DNA of 55,496 bases from an uncultured Clostridia bacterium (GCA_944381455.1 CALWLF010000044.1:1-55496), one strand, 5' to 3'; counted from the stretch's first letter, positions 1-8,554 are shown. Notes: generated from the sequence alone by a model not told the origin. Translations and numbers: made by a program.

Positions 1-779
1 GCCAGGATCCAGATACCTATGACCTGTACAGTGTACCAATGCAGATGAGAGGTTACGCTTTCATGAACAGCGAAAGACTTCCTCAGAGTGTGCGTGAAGC
101 CATCACTTTGATGGTTGACCGTGAAGCCATTGCTTCTTTCATGCCTGGTATGTTCACTGCAACCAGCACCGCATTTGATACCGACGCTCCTTACGGTGCA
201 GCACAGCCACCTGCAACAGATGTGGATAAAGCAAGAGAAGTTTTGGAAGCTGACGGCTATGTACTGACCAACGGCGTTTATACGAAAGATGGCCAGCCTT
301 TGAAAGTTACCTTGAGCTGCTATGCTTCTCGTAACATTGATACCATTGCTGTATTGATGCAAGAACAGCTGAACGCTTTCGGTATCCAGGCTGAAATCGC
401 TTTGAAAGAAGATCCAGACGGTACCTACATGACCGATCACGATTATGAAATCTGCTTCTATCGTATGATTACCGACAAGAGTGGCGATCCATTCCCATTC
501 CTGGACGGTGCAATTAAATCCGGTTCTTATCAGGATATCGCTGGCTTTGGCAATGCAGAAACAGATGCTTTGATTGAAGAATTGCGTTATGAAATGGATG
601 ATGCAAGACGTGCGGAACTGACCAACCAGATTATGGAACAAGTATACGCAAGCAATACCATTTTGTTCTTGAACTGCTACAATAGAAACACTGTAATGCG
701 CAAAGGTGTAACTGGTTTCAACGAAACCAACCCATATGAATTCTACGGTGTGTCTGCATCTACTTCTGTTTCTTATTGA
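1..779 (+). CDS. ABC transporter substrate-binding protein, family 5 (3' part only)
   Basis: This is the C-terminal part of an extracellular solute-binding protein of the peptide/nickel (SBP_bac_5) family. The reading frame is open to the left edge (frame 3), so the start, signal peptide and about half the protein lie outside the window. The visible part carries the family's C-terminal lobe pattern: a stretch around MNSERLPQSVREAITLMVDREAIA, where neighbouring residues R-x-A-I-x-x-x-x-D-R are typical, then a lobe that closes over the ligand. Two permease and two ATPase genes follow in the same direction, so it is the binding component of that importer. Ligand is probably a short peptide, but this cannot be told from sequence. 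A strong hairpin follows it, which would allow higher expression than the downstream genes. Confidence 0.9.
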   Translation, partial: QDPDTYDLYSVPMQMRGYAFMNSERLPQSVREAITLMVDREAIASFMPGMFTATSTAFDTDAPYGAAQPPATDVDKAREVLEADGYVLTNGVYTKDGQPLKVTLSCYASRNIDTIAVLMQEQLNAFGIQAEIALKEDPDGTYMTDHDYEICFYRMITDKSGDPFPFLDGAIKSGSYQDIAGFGNAETDALIEELRYEMDDARRAELTNQIMEQVYASNTILFLNCYNRNTVMRKGVTGFNETNPYEFYGVSASTSVSY

Positions 780-825
780 TTTGAATCAGATATGTACCAA
801 GGATAAAAAGTAACGATTTTTAACT

Positions 826-850
826 ATACGCCGCCTTTTTGGCGGCGTAT
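826..850 (+). terminator. Intercistronic hairpin after the binding-protein gene
   Basis: Perfect 10-bp stem (ATACGCCGCC at 826-835, GGCGGCGTAT at 841-850) with a TTTTT loop. The U-rich stretch after it begins only about 20 bases later, so it is a weak terminator or an RNA-stabilising element between binding-protein and permease genes rather than a hard stop. Confidence 0.6.
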
Positions 851-971
851 ATGAGAAAAAAGCGGGTTCTTTTTTTTTCGCAATATTTTTCAGAAAAAAA
901 GTTAAAAAAGGTATTTATTACCATTTATTCTGTTTTATACAAAAAATATAAGACAAAAGGAGTGAAAAAGT

Positions 972-1901
972 TTGCTTAAGTACACATTAAAAAGAATTGT
1001 AAACTTAATCCCCGTTTTGATTGTACTGACATTGCTGGTTTTCCTGTTGATGTACTTAACACCAGGTGATCCTGCGTTGTTGAAACTGGCTTCTCAGGGT
1101 GCAAACATCACTGACGAACTGCTGGAAATGGAACGGGAAGCCATGGGCCTCAACGATCCATTCTTTGTTCGCTATTTTGACTGGGTATTAGGTATTTTGC
1201 ATGGCGACTTCGGCAATTCCTATGTTGACGGCGCAGCCATTTTGCCAAAATTGATGACTGCTTTGGGCTACACGGTTGTTTTGGCAACAGCCAGCACCAT
1301 CGTATCGGTTGTAGTAGCCATCCCCATTGGTGTATTTACTGCCATCAAAAAAGACTCCATTCCGGATAACATCATCCGTATCTTTACCTTTACTGGGAAT
1401 GCAATGCCCAACTTCTTGATTTCTTTGTTACTGATGTATTTGTTCTGTATCAAAGTAAATATGTTCCCTGTTATTGCAAAGGGAAGTGTGCAGGGCTTGT
1501 TCTTGCCAACGATGGCTTTGGCCATTCCAATGGCATCTAAATTTGCAAGACAAACGAGAGCCGACGTTTTGAGCCAGCTGGACGAAGAATACGTAATTGG
1601 TATGCACGCCCGCGGTGTTAAAGAACGTGTTATTTTGTATCGTAACGTTTTACATAATGCATTGGGCTCCATCATCACCGTAATTTCTTTGCAGATCAGA
1701 ACTCTGCTGGGCGGCAGCGTTGTTATTGAAACCATTTTCCGTTGGCCTGGCGTTGGTTCTTTGATCATCGACTCCATCGGCGGACGTGACTACCCAACGG
1801 TGCAGGGTGTTGTATTGATCATGGCAACCATCCAGATTCTGATTAACTTGCTGACTGACATCAGCTACTGCATCATCGATAAACGAATTGAATTAGAATA
1901 G
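972..1901 (+). CDS. ABC transporter permease, DppB/OppB type
   Basis: Inner permease subunit of a peptide-type ABC importer, 309 aa. It has the usual N-terminal membrane segment (residues about 10-30), a periplasmic-side loop, and five further membrane segments. The EAA-loop region that contacts the ATPase lies near residues 205-225 (ARGVKERVILYRNVLHNAL), and the family ending WPGVGSLIIDSI is present. Start is TTG, preceded by AAAGGAG at about 956-962 with 9-10 bases of spacing. It sits between the binding-protein gene and the second permease and overlaps neither. Confidence 0.93.
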   Translation: MLKYTLKRIVNLIPVLIVLTLLVFLLMYLTPGDPALLKLASQGANITDELLEMEREAMGLNDPFFVRYFDWVLGILHGDFGNSYVDGAAILPKLMTALGYTVVLATASTIVSVVVAIPIGVFTAIKKDSIPDNIIRIFTFTGNAMPNFLISLLLMYLFCIKVNMFPVIAKGSVQGLFLPTMALAIPMASKFARQTRADVLSQLDEEYVIGMHARGVKERVILYRNVLHNALGSIITVISLQIRTLLGGSVVIETIFRWPGVGSLIIDSIGGRDYPTVQGVVLIMATIQILINLLTDISYCIIDKRIELE

Positions 1902-1915
1902 AGGTGAAGACACGT

Positions 1916-2791
1916 ATGGCAGCAACTGCAACTGTGAAAAACGAGGCTGCAAAGCCTGTAAAAAAATTAAGCAAAAAGCAGCTGAAAAAACAGAGAATGA
2001 AACGAAAAGCGATCATTCTGGGTATTATCGTACTTGTTCTTCTGGTTCTGAGCTTTTTTGCACCTTATTTTGCACCAAATGATCCTTATGCATCAAACCC
2101 AACAATGATGAAGCAAGCACCTTCTGCGCAATTCTGGTTTGGGACTGACCACTTGGGCCGCTGTGTATTTTCTCGTGTGCTCACTGGTGCCCGTACATCT
2201 ATTTTTGCGACACTGGTACTGGTAATCATTTCTTTCATTATTGGTACTGCAATCGGCATCATCTGCGGTTACTACGGCGGCGCTGTAGATAACATTTTGA
2301 TGCGTATTACAGATATTTTGCTTTCTCTGCCTCAGATGGTTTTGGCCATTGCCGTAGCCGGTATTCTGGGCGGCAGCTTGACCAATGCTTTGATTGCTAT
2401 CGGGGTGACAAGCTGGACTTCCTATGCACGTTTGGCTCGAAGTCATACGATGCGTATTAAGAATTTGCCGTATATCAACTCTTGTCGATTGACAGGTTCT
2501 TCGGATATTAACATCTTGTTCCACCATGTACTGCCAAACTTGATTGGTCCTATGTTGGTAAATGCAACATTGGAAATTGGTACTACGATGCTTTCTATCG
2601 CCGGTCTGTCCTTCTTGGGCCTGGGTGTTGCGCCTCCGGAAGCTGAATGGGGTTCCATGGTAAGTGAAGGCAGAGCTTACTTGCAGCTGGCACCTTGGAC
2701 AGTATTTGCTCCTGCTGTTGCTATTTTGCTGGCAGTTATGCTGTTCAACTACTTTGGTGAAAGCGTATGCGACGTAGCAAATGAAGTGTAA
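1916..2791 (+). CDS. ABC transporter permease, DppC/OppC type
   Basis: Second permease of the importer, about 291 aa. A lysine-rich cytoplasmic N-terminus (residues 10-35) precedes the first membrane segment, followed by the family motif FGTDHLGRCVFSR, five more membrane segments, an EAA-type loop, and the C-terminal SFLGLGVAPPEAEWG motif. I chose the ATG at 1916 because GAGGTGAAG at 1901-1909 is then a ribosome site at normal spacing; a GTG at 1904 would add four residues. It follows the DppB-type gene by about 14 bases and precedes the ATPases in one operon. Confidence 0.93.
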   Translation: MAATATVKNEAAKPVKKLSKKQLKKQRMKRKAIILGIIVLVLLVLSFFAPYFAPNDPYASNPTMMKQAPSAQFWFGTDHLGRCVFSRVLTGARTSIFATLVLVIISFIIGTAIGIICGYYGGAVDNILMRITDILLSLPQMVLAIAVAGILGGSLTNALIAIGVTSWTSYARLARSHTMRIKNLPYINSCRLTGSSDINILFHHVLPNLIGPMLVNATLEIGTTMLSIAGLSFLGLGVAPPEAEWGSMVSEGRAYLQLAPWTVFAPAVAILLAVMLFNYFGESVCDVANEV

Positions 2792-2806
2792 TGGAGGGGT
2801 GTGAAT

Positions 2807-3754
2807 ATGGCTGAAAATTTATTGGAAATTAGAGACCTCACCCTTTCTTATGGTGAGTTTAAGATTGTAACCGACGTTAACTTTTCTGTAAAACCAGGCG
2901 AAATCGTTTGTATTGCAGGGGAATCCGGTTGCGGTAAAAGTACATTGATTAAAGCCATTTTGGGGATTAAACACCTGGGTACACAGGTAGTGAATGGTAG
3001 TATTATCCTCAACGGCAGAGATATTACAAATCTGAGTGTAGAAGAAAGACGTCAGATTTTGGGTACGGAAATTGGTTATGTACCACAAAATACAAGAGGT
3101 TCTTTCAATAACATCAGAAGCTATGATGTGCAGTATAAAGAGACTTTGCAGTGTCACAACCAAAAATTTGATCGCGGCGAAGCAATTAAATTGTTCAAAC
3201 GTTTGAATTTCCCTGATCCGGAACGTCTTTTGGGCCATCAGCCTTGGGAAATGTCCGGTGGTATGAACCAACGTATGGCAATTGGTTTGGCTGTATTGCA
3301 GCAACCAAAACTGATGCTGGCCGACGAAGCAACTTCCGTATTGGACGTTACCAGCCAGAAACAGGTTATCGAAGAATTGGCACAGTTGAGAGATGAACTT
3401 GGCTGGTCTATCCTTTTCATCACCCACAACTTGGGCGTTGCTTCTCACATCGCCGACAAACTGGGTGTTATGTATGCCGGCCGTATGGTGGAATATGGTG
3501 ATATCCGCAAAGTATTGGACGATCCAATCCATCCCTATACTCGTGCACTGTTGGCTGCTATCCCTGGCAAAGACAGAAAATTGCCAGTTGGTTTGGAAGG
3601 CAGACCTCCTCTGGATGGTGCAGAATGGACAGGTTGTACCTTTGAACCTCGCTGCAAACACCGCACCGAGGCTTGCAAAACAAGAGCATATTGCTTGAAA
3701 GAAGTGGAACCTGGCCACTTTGCTAGCTGCTCAGAAGGGAGGGCGAAACAATGA
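2807..3754 (+). CDS. ABC transporter ATP-binding protein, DppD/OppD type
   Basis: ATPase subunit of about 315 aa that drives the importer from the cytoplasmic face. Walker A GESGCGKST lies near residue 38, the Q-loop near YVPQNT, Walker B reads LMLADEAT, and the H-loop is in FITHN. The signature motif is MSGGM instead of the usual LSGGQ, a mild deviation. The C-terminal oligopeptide-transporter extension with spaced cysteines (CTFEPRCKHRTEAC) is present. ATG at 2807 is chosen because GGAGGGG at 2793-2799 lies 7 bases upstream; a GTG at 2801 is an alternative. It overlaps the next gene by 4 bases (ATGA), indicating coupled translation. Confidence 0.93.
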   Translation: MAENLLEIRDLTLSYGEFKIVTDVNFSVKPGEIVCIAGESGCGKSTLIKAILGIKHLGTQVVNGSIILNGRDITNLSVEERRQILGTEIGYVPQNTRGSFNNIRSYDVQYKETLQCHNQKFDRGEAIKLFKRLNFPDPERLLGHQPWEMSGGMNQRMAIGLAVLQQPKLMLADEATSVLDVTSQKQVIEELAQLRDELGWSILFITHNLGVASHIADKLGVMYAGRMVEYGDIRKVLDDPIHPYTRALLAAIPGKDRKLPVGLEGRPPLDGAEWTGCTFEPRCKHRTEACKTRAYCLKEVEPGHFASCSEGRAKQ

Positions 3755-4512
3755 GCGAAGCACCTTTGTTGGAAGTTAGAAACGTAGCGAAAGCATACGG
3801 GAAAAAACAAAAAAGAAAAGAAGTTTTGACTGATATCAACTTTACCTTAAATGAAGGCGAAGTATTGGGTATCATCGGGGAATCTGGCTGCGGCAAAAGC
3901 GTTTTGCTGAACCTGATCTCCTGCTTGGAACCAGTTTCTGATGGCCAGCTGTTTTTCAAAGGGCAGGAATACACCGGCAAAAAACCAAAAGATGTTTGCC
4001 GTTGGTTCCAGGTAATTTTCCAGGACTCGGAAGCTGCATTTGACCCGAAAATGACCATTCGTCAGTCCATGAAAGAAAACCTGAAGCTGTTGGCTTCGGA
4101 CGCAAGCGATGCTGACCGTCGTATTGATGAAATGGTTGGTATGATGGGCTTGGCCTCCGAACTGGCCGACCGTTATCCTCGTCAACTTTCTGGTGGCCAG
4201 GTACAACGTATGGCAATTGCCCGTGGCTTGGTAACCAGCCCCAATATGCTTCTTTGCGATGAAATCACCTCTGCTTTGGACGTATCGGCACAGGCTATGA
4301 TTTTGCAGTACTTATTTGAACTGCGTCGTCAGAGAGGTTTGACGATGGTATTTGTATCCCATGACTTGGCTGTTTGTAGCACATTCTGCGATAGAATTGC
4401 GATCATGCAAGGCGGCCGCATTGTAGAAATTGGCACACCAGAACAGATCATGGATCATCCACAGCATGATTATACCAAGCTGTTGCTGGATGCTGTGCTG
4501 TATGTAAAATAA
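3751..4512 (+). CDS. ABC transporter ATP-binding protein, DppF/OppF type
   Basis: Second ATPase of the importer, 253 aa, forming the heterodimeric motor with the preceding subunit. Walker A GESGCGKS is near residue 43, the Q-loop in VIFQDSEAAFDP, signature LSGGQVQRMAIARG, Walker B MLLCDEITSALD, and the H-loop in FVSHD. It is shorter than typical OppF because it lacks the long C-terminal cysteine extension. The start overlaps the stop of the upstream gene. It is the last gene of the operon and is followed by a terminator. Confidence 0.93.
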   Translation: MSEAPLLEVRNVAKAYGKKQKRKEVLTDINFTLNEGEVLGIIGESGCGKSVLLNLISCLEPVSDGQLFFKGQEYTGKKPKDVCRWFQVIFQDSEAAFDPKMTIRQSMKENLKLLASDASDADRRIDEMVGMMGLASELADRYPRQLSGGQVQRMAIARGLVTSPNMLLCDEITSALDVSAQAMILQYLFELRRQRGLTMVFVSHDLAVCSTFCDRIAIMQGGRIVEIGTPEQIMDHPQHDYTKLLLDAVLYVK

Positions 4513-4607
4513 TTTGTTTCTATTGCGTATGAATTGTGTTTGTTACTGTTGTTTTTACGATAGATAACAATCTTGAATTACGCTCCCCATATTATACCCT
4601 TTATATA

Positions 4608-4648
4608 GACCGCGCGGTTCTCCCCAATTTTGCTGCGCGGTCTTTTTA
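4608..4648 (+). terminator. Rho-independent terminator of the peptide importer operon
   Basis: Stem GACCGCGC (4608-4615) pairs with GCGCGGTC (4635-4642), followed by TTTTT. It closes the operon that ends at 4512. Confidence 0.85.
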
Positions 4649-4651
4649 TGC

Positions 4652-4685
4652 ACAAAAAAGGAATCCATGGTTTCATGGATTCCTT
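4652..4685 (-). terminator. Rho-independent terminator of the SLH-GH18 gene
   Basis: A 12-bp perfect stem (AAGGAATCCATG at 4658-4669, CATGGATTCCTT at 4674-4685) with a 4-base loop. Read on the minus strand it is followed by a run of T, and it lies a few bases beyond the stop of the minus-strand gene at 4694. Confidence 0.88.
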
Positions 4686-4693
4686 CTATGTTA

Positions 4694-6346
4694 TTATCTG
4701 TTTTTCAGCACTTGGGCCACGTTCAAGTTGCTGCTGGAGTAATCAGGGATGAGCCCCAGACGCCAAATGGAAGTGCCGCTGATGCCGAACAGTTTGGCCA
4801 GGTCCACTTTTTCCTGCATACTCAGCGCATTTTCATACCACAGCGTTGTGGTTCCGCCGTTTTCTGGATAGGTGAGGTAGGGGTTATGGTATGTCCTGGA
4901 ATAATTGCTTATGGTGTTGCTTTGGTTCAATTTTTCTTTCAGCTGACTGCTGTTGAGGGTGATGGGAACAGCATTTGTAATGGTGCCGTTTACCACGTTC
5001 CATCCGGCACTGTCAATGCTTAACCCAAGGACCACTTTTTCTTTTGGTACCTGGGCAATGGTCGTTTTGATGGCATAATAGATTTCATCAAAAGGTGTAA
5101 CGGGCGTTGTGGTAAAACCGCTGGCCTGCTCCGCTTCGGAAAGGGAAGTGGGCGCATAATCATAGGCCATGATGATGACATGGTCCGCAAGGGCACCAAT
5201 GGCGGAAAGATCATAGCCATCATAATAGGCGCTGCTGTTTTTCAGCTGAGGCGATACAGCCACTTGCAGCTTTTTGCCGGCAGCATCCAGTTTTGTATTC
5301 AGTTCTGTTAAAAAGGCAGTGAAACCAGATTTCATGTCATTGCCGCGCAGCCCCTCAAAATCGATGGTCACGCCGTCATAAAAATTAGTTCCGGCTGCAC
5401 GGTATACGGTAGTGGCTTCTTCTACAACGGCGTCTACGGCCTGGCTGCGAAGAGAGGCGTCAGTTAAAATGGATGACAGCGGGCTGTTTGCTTCTTCAGC
5501 GCTGCAAAATACATTCAAATACTGTGATACGCCGTTGGAATCATAGAAAGCGACGATTTCTTCATATCCGGATGGCACAATCCACTCGTTTCCGCCCGTG
5601 CTTAAGGTGTTGACAACAGGGACGCCGTTATCCAGCACCATGCGGCTCCAGCCATAGGAGACAGCGTCGTAAGAGGCAGCAATCTCCTTTTGTGAAAAGG
5701 AAGAAAAAGCATAAAAGGCATGTTGATAAGCCAAAGGCTGATTCTGCCGTTCATATAGCCGCATCATCATGGCTGCTGCTTCTTCCCGGGTGGCATAGCC
5801 TTCGGGATCGAAGGTGGTGGCGCTTCTGCCGCTGATGATACCAAAATCATAGGCGATGGTAATATATCCCTTGCTCTGGGAGACATCGCTAAAAGGCAGG
5901 GCTGTACCGGCTACCTGTTCTGCCAAGGCATCATAGCCCAGGGCTTTTACCAGCATCACAGCCAGTTCCCGCCGGGTAAGATTTTCGTTGGGCCGGAAGG
6001 CGCCGTTTGAAACGTCCGTGGCGCCATGGGCAGCCGCTGTATTGATGGCAGCAAAATACCAGCTGGATGTATCTTGTACATCGGAGAAAGGCGAAACAGT
6101 TGCACTGGCGCTCCAGCCAAATAAATTAGAAAGCATCTGTGCAAACTGCGCCCTGGTGACAGGCTGACCGGTGCCAAAACTGCCGTCGTCCATCCCGTTC
6201 ATGATGCCGGCTGCAGCGGCGCTTTCCACATTTTCATAAGCCCAGTGGCTTGGCGGCATATCGGTAAACGTCTGTGCAAACGCTGTAACAGAGCAGGCGC
6301 TGCTGCAAAGCAGGGCGCACAGAAGCAAAGAGATGTTTCGTTTCAT
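4694..6346 (-). CDS. Secreted wall-anchored glycoside hydrolase: three SLH domains plus GH18 domain
   Basis: A 550-aa secreted protein. Residues 1-26 form a signal peptide. Three S-layer homology domains follow (about 27-205; each starts F-[TS]-D-[MV] and carries a TR motif), which bind secondary cell-wall polymers. The C-terminal part is a GH18 fold of the YaaH/SleL-like type: the catalytic block is DGVTIDFE at 324-331, with the proton-donor Glu at 331, and MAYDY further on. The first Asp of the canonical DxxDxDxE is kept but the second is Thr, as in spore-lysin-like GH18 proteins where that position varies. It probably cleaves N-acetylglucosaminyl bonds in peptidoglycan or a related glycan. 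Start ATG at 6346 has AAGGAGG 8 bases upstream; the frame is open further upstream but without a signal-like start. Confidence 0.9.
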   Translation of the reverse strand: MKRNISLLLCALLCSSACSVTAFAQTFTDMPPSHWAYENVESAAAAGIMNGMDDGSFGTGQPVTRAQFAQMLSNLFGWSASATVSPFSDVQDTSSWYFAAINTAAAHGATDVSNGAFRPNENLTRRELAVMLVKALGYDALAEQVAGTALPFSDVSQSKGYITIAYDFGIISGRSATTFDPEGYATREEAAAMMMRLYERQNQPLAYQHAFYAFSSFSQKEIAASYDAVSYGWSRMVLDNGVPVVNTLSTGGNEWIVPSGYEEIVAFYDSNGVSQYLNVFCSAEEANSPLSSILTDASLRSQAVDAVVEEATTVYRAAGTNFYDGVTIDFEGLRGNDMKSGFTAFLTELNTKLDAAGKKLQVAVSPQLKNSSAYYDGYDLSAIGALADHVIIMAYDYAPTSLSEAEQASGFTTTPVTPFDEIYYAIKTTIAQVPKEKVVLGLSIDSAGWNVVNGTITNAVPITLNSSQLKEKLNQSNTISNYSRTYHNPYLTYPENGGTTTLWYENALSMQEKVDLAKLFGISGTSIWRLGLIPDYSSSNLNVAQVLKNR

Positions 6347-6391
6347 ATTCAAGCCTCCTTCTTTAGTCTTACATTTGTACGATTTGATTTC

Positions 6392-6420
6392 AGTGTACCA
6401 TAATTCGAAACAAATGACAA
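6392..6420 (-). promoter_or_regulatory. Sigma-A-type promoter of the SLH-GH18 gene
   Basis: Minus strand: -35 TTGTCA (6420-6415), 17-base spacer, extended -10 TGGTACACT (TACACT at 6397-6392). It lies about 45 bases before the start codon. Confidence 0.65.
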
Positions 6421-6455
6421 GAGAAGGAGAGATTTTTCTTTCGGTGAGGAGAATA

Positions 6456-6484
6456 TTGAAAAAGAGGGCAAACTGTGATATAGT
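6456..6484 (+). promoter_or_regulatory. Sigma-A-type promoter of the PAP2 gene
   Basis: -35 TTGAAA (6456-6461), 17-base spacer, extended -10 TGATATAGT (TATAGT at 6479-6484). It lies 24 bases before the PAP2 start and diverges from the promoter of the GH18 gene. Confidence 0.7.
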
Positions 6485-6507
6485 CCATAAAAAAGGAGGG
6501 TTCTGTT

Positions 6508-7065
6508 GTGCAGTTGGGCTGGGAATTTCAGATTTTGGACTGGGTGCAGGCTGTGTTTGGCGGTGCCGTAGGCGATTGGTTTTGGCCATTGTTTACACGT
6601 CTGGGCAGCGGCGGCCTGCTTTGGATTTTGCTGACCATATGGGTATTGTTTTGGAAAAAAGACCGCCGGCGTGGATGGACGGCAGTTTTGGCGCTGTTAC
6701 TGTGCCTTGTAATTGGCAATGGGTTGTTGAAAAATCTGGTGCAGCGGCCAAGACCATTTTCTTTTGTGCCGGAAATGCCGCTTTTGATTGCAGCGCCCTG
6801 GGATTATTCCTTTCCTTCTGGCCACACCATGAGCTCCTTTGCAGCGGCCTATGCGCTTTCCATGGGGCAGGCAAGGTGGAAGCAAGTGCTGCTCTATGGG
6901 TTGGCGGCGGCCATGGCCTTTTCCAGACTTTATTTATATGTGCACTTTCCCACAGATGTTTTGGCTGGGCTGGTGCTGGGCCTTTGCATGGGTGTTTTGG
7001 CAAAAAAATGTGTGTTGTATGCAGAAAAAAAGCGGCAGGCGCATAAGTTAGACCAAAAGGAATGA
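6508..7065 (+). CDS. PAP2-family membrane phosphatase
   Basis: A 185-aa integral membrane phosphatase of the PAP2/type 2 phosphatidic acid phosphatase family. All three catalytic motifs are present: K-x6-R-P at residues 75-83, PSGH at 103-106, and SR-x5-H-x3-D near the end (SRLYLYVHFPTD). Five to six membrane segments alternate with these motifs. Family members dephosphorylate undecaprenyl pyrophosphate or phosphatidyl lipids; the amidase gene behind it suggests an envelope lipid-carrier role here, which is an inference. The GTG start has AAAGGAGGG 7 bases upstream. Translation is tightly spaced with the next gene. Confidence 0.9.
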   Translation: MQLGWEFQILDWVQAVFGGAVGDWFWPLFTRLGSGGLLWILLTIWVLFWKKDRRRGWTAVLALLLCLVIGNGLLKNLVQRPRPFSFVPEMPLLIAAPWDYSFPSGHTMSSFAAAYALSMGQARWKQVLLYGLAAAMAFSRLYLYVHFPTDVLAGLVLGLCMGVLAKKCVLYAEKKRQAHKLDQKE

Positions 7066-7078
7066 GGAAGTGCAGCCA

Positions 7079-7618
7079 ATGGCAGCCGTTTTTTTAAGTC
7101 CTTCCGTACAGGAATGGAATTTATATTTCACAGAAGGCACAGAGGAGCAGTATATGAATTTGGTGGCCGATGAGGTGGAGCCGCTTTTAGAGGCGGCAGG
7201 CATATTCTATGGGCGCAACGATCCCAATCAAAGTCTGTCGGAAGTCATTGCGCAATCCAATGCCTACCCCTATGACTTGCACGTTGCCATCCACTCCAAT
7301 GCTTCTCCGGAGGGGAAAGAAGGTAAGTTTCAAGGGGTGGGGCTTTATTATTTTCCGCAAAGTGCCGGGGGAAGGCAGTTTGCGCTTTTGCTGCAGGAGG
7401 AGTTTCAAAAAATTTATCCTAATCCAGCCCTAGTGCAGTTGTTTCCCACGACGACACTGGCTGAGGTGCGGCGCACCAATGCGCCTACGGTTTTGATTGA
7501 GGCGGGATTTCATGATAATGCGGAAGATGAAGCATGGATTAAGGCCAATTTGGCTGCCATCGGGCAGGCCATTGCAACGGCCATCCAACGGTATTTGGCA
7601 GGAGAAGGAGAGAATTAA
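7079..7618 (+). CDS. N-acetylmuramoyl-L-alanine amidase-like protein (Amidase_3 type)
   Basis: About 179 aa with no signal peptide, resembling small Amidase_3 proteins that start KxxLSPSxQxxN. Visible landmarks are FLSPSVQEWN at the N-terminus, a possible metal-ligand Glu in GTEEQYMN, HVAIHSNAS in the middle, and VLIEAGFHDN with the likely catalytic Glu near the end. The DPGHGG motif of classical CwlB/CwlD amidases is replaced by LSPSVQ, so the first zinc ligand differs or is missing. Start ATG at 7079 gives the family N-terminus and has GAGGAA upstream; a GTG at 7070 would add three residues. It is transcribed with the PAP2 gene. Confidence 0.75.
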   Translation: MAAVFLSPSVQEWNLYFTEGTEEQYMNLVADEVEPLLEAAGIFYGRNDPNQSLSEVIAQSNAYPYDLHVAIHSNASPEGKEGKFQGVGLYYFPQSAGGRQFALLLQEEFQKIYPNPALVQLFPTTTLAEVRRTNAPTVLIEAGFHDNAEDEAWIKANLAAIGQAIATAIQRYLAGEGEN

Positions 7619-7621
7619 ACC

Positions 7622-8317
7622 ATGACCGTAAGAAAAAGCCTATATGGGCAGGCAGCCGTACGGGTGGGGTTTTTTGTGGCCTTTTTTGGGCAGGCTGTGT
7701 CCGTTTGGCAGTTGAGATGGTGGGTTTGGATGGGGGCAGGATTGTTTTTGGCTTGTTCCATGGTACGGCGTCTGTTCCCTAACCGGATGGAAAGCCATGG
7801 CGCTGAGAAACAATTTGATTTGGTGCAGGGAGAAGTGCCAGCACAGGTGAAAAAGCAGTGGAAGAAAGCAGCCTGGCGCAGTGCATTGGCATGGGTGGCA
7901 GGCAATGCCGTTTGTCTATCGCTGCTGCTTTCGCTGCCGCAAAGGGAAGAAGCGTTGTGGGCGCTGACGTTTTTTTATTCTGTCTGTGATGTTGTTTGTA
8001 TTGTGGTTTTCTGCCCTTTTCAGATGTTATTGATGAAAAACAGATGCTGCATGACCTGTGTGATCTATAACTGGGATTATTTGATGATGGCAACACCGCT
8101 GCTTTTTTCCCGGTCTTGGGGTGGGCGGTGTCTTTTTCTATTGGGTTTGGCAGTGTTTTTTCAATGGGAATGGAAAAAACATCATTACCCCGCTAGGTTT
8201 TGGGAAGAAACAAATAAAAACCTTGCTTGCAGCCATTGCACAGAAAAAAGCTGCCGCAGCCGCAGGGCCGTGCTCCGTATACTGGCTTCTTTGCCGCGAC
8301 AAAAAGCAGAAAAATAA
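7622..8317 (+). CDS. Uncharacterised membrane protein with cysteine-rich tail
   Basis: A 231-aa protein whose function I do not recognise. It has about five hydrophobic segments (roughly 12-28, 32-46, 87-104, 112-132, 150-168). A motif MKNRCCMTCVIYNWDYLMM sits after the fourth, and the cytoplasmic tail carries ACSHCTEKSC, a C-x2-C-x4-C cluster that could bind metal or an iron-sulphur centre. It starts 4 bases after the amidase stop, so it is probably co-transcribed with the PAP2 and amidase genes. A terminator follows. Confidence 0.75.
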   Translation: MTVRKSLYGQAAVRVGFFVAFFGQAVSVWQLRWWVWMGAGLFLACSMVRRLFPNRMESHGAEKQFDLVQGEVPAQVKKQWKKAAWRSALAWVAGNAVCLSLLLSLPQREEALWALTFFYSVCDVVCIVVFCPFQMLLMKNRCCMTCVIYNWDYLMMATPLLFSRSWGGRCLFLLGLAVFFQWEWKKHHYPARFWEETNKNLACSHCTEKSCRSRRAVLRILASLPRQKAEK

Positions 8318-8370
8318 TCGTACAGCAAAACAGTTTTCTAAGAAGTGAATTATTGCAGGCATAAGAAAGA

Positions 8371-8413
8371 TAGAAGAAATCCTTTGTTTCGAAGGGGTTC
8401 TTCTATTTTTTTT
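8371..8413 (+). terminator. Rho-independent terminator after the cysteine-tailed membrane protein
   Basis: Imperfect stem AGAAGAAATCCTT / AAGGGGTTCTTCT with a TGTTTCG-type loop, followed by a long T run at 8406-8413. Confidence 0.75.
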
Positions 8414-8478
8414 ATACTGCACCTTAGACTGGTTTGTTTTTCCTGCCTTACAGTTTCATTACAAATGGACAGTTTTTC

Positions 8479-8507
8479 TTGTGGAATCATGAAGTGATGC
8501 TTATAAT
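8479..8507 (+). promoter_or_regulatory. Sigma-A-type promoter of the serpin gene
   Basis: -35 TTGTGG (8479-8484), 17-base spacer, -10 TATAAT (8502-8507), 47 bases before the serpin start. Confidence 0.6.
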
Positions 8508-8554
8508 GGGAGAAAAGGAGATGTTGTTTCTATGGCAAAAAAAGGAGGAAGAGC

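Noticed and set aside
2093..2527. Long open frames antisense to the permease, ATPase, topA, purL and other genes
   Set aside because: They are explained by the composition of the sense genes, lack ribosome sites and have no family features.
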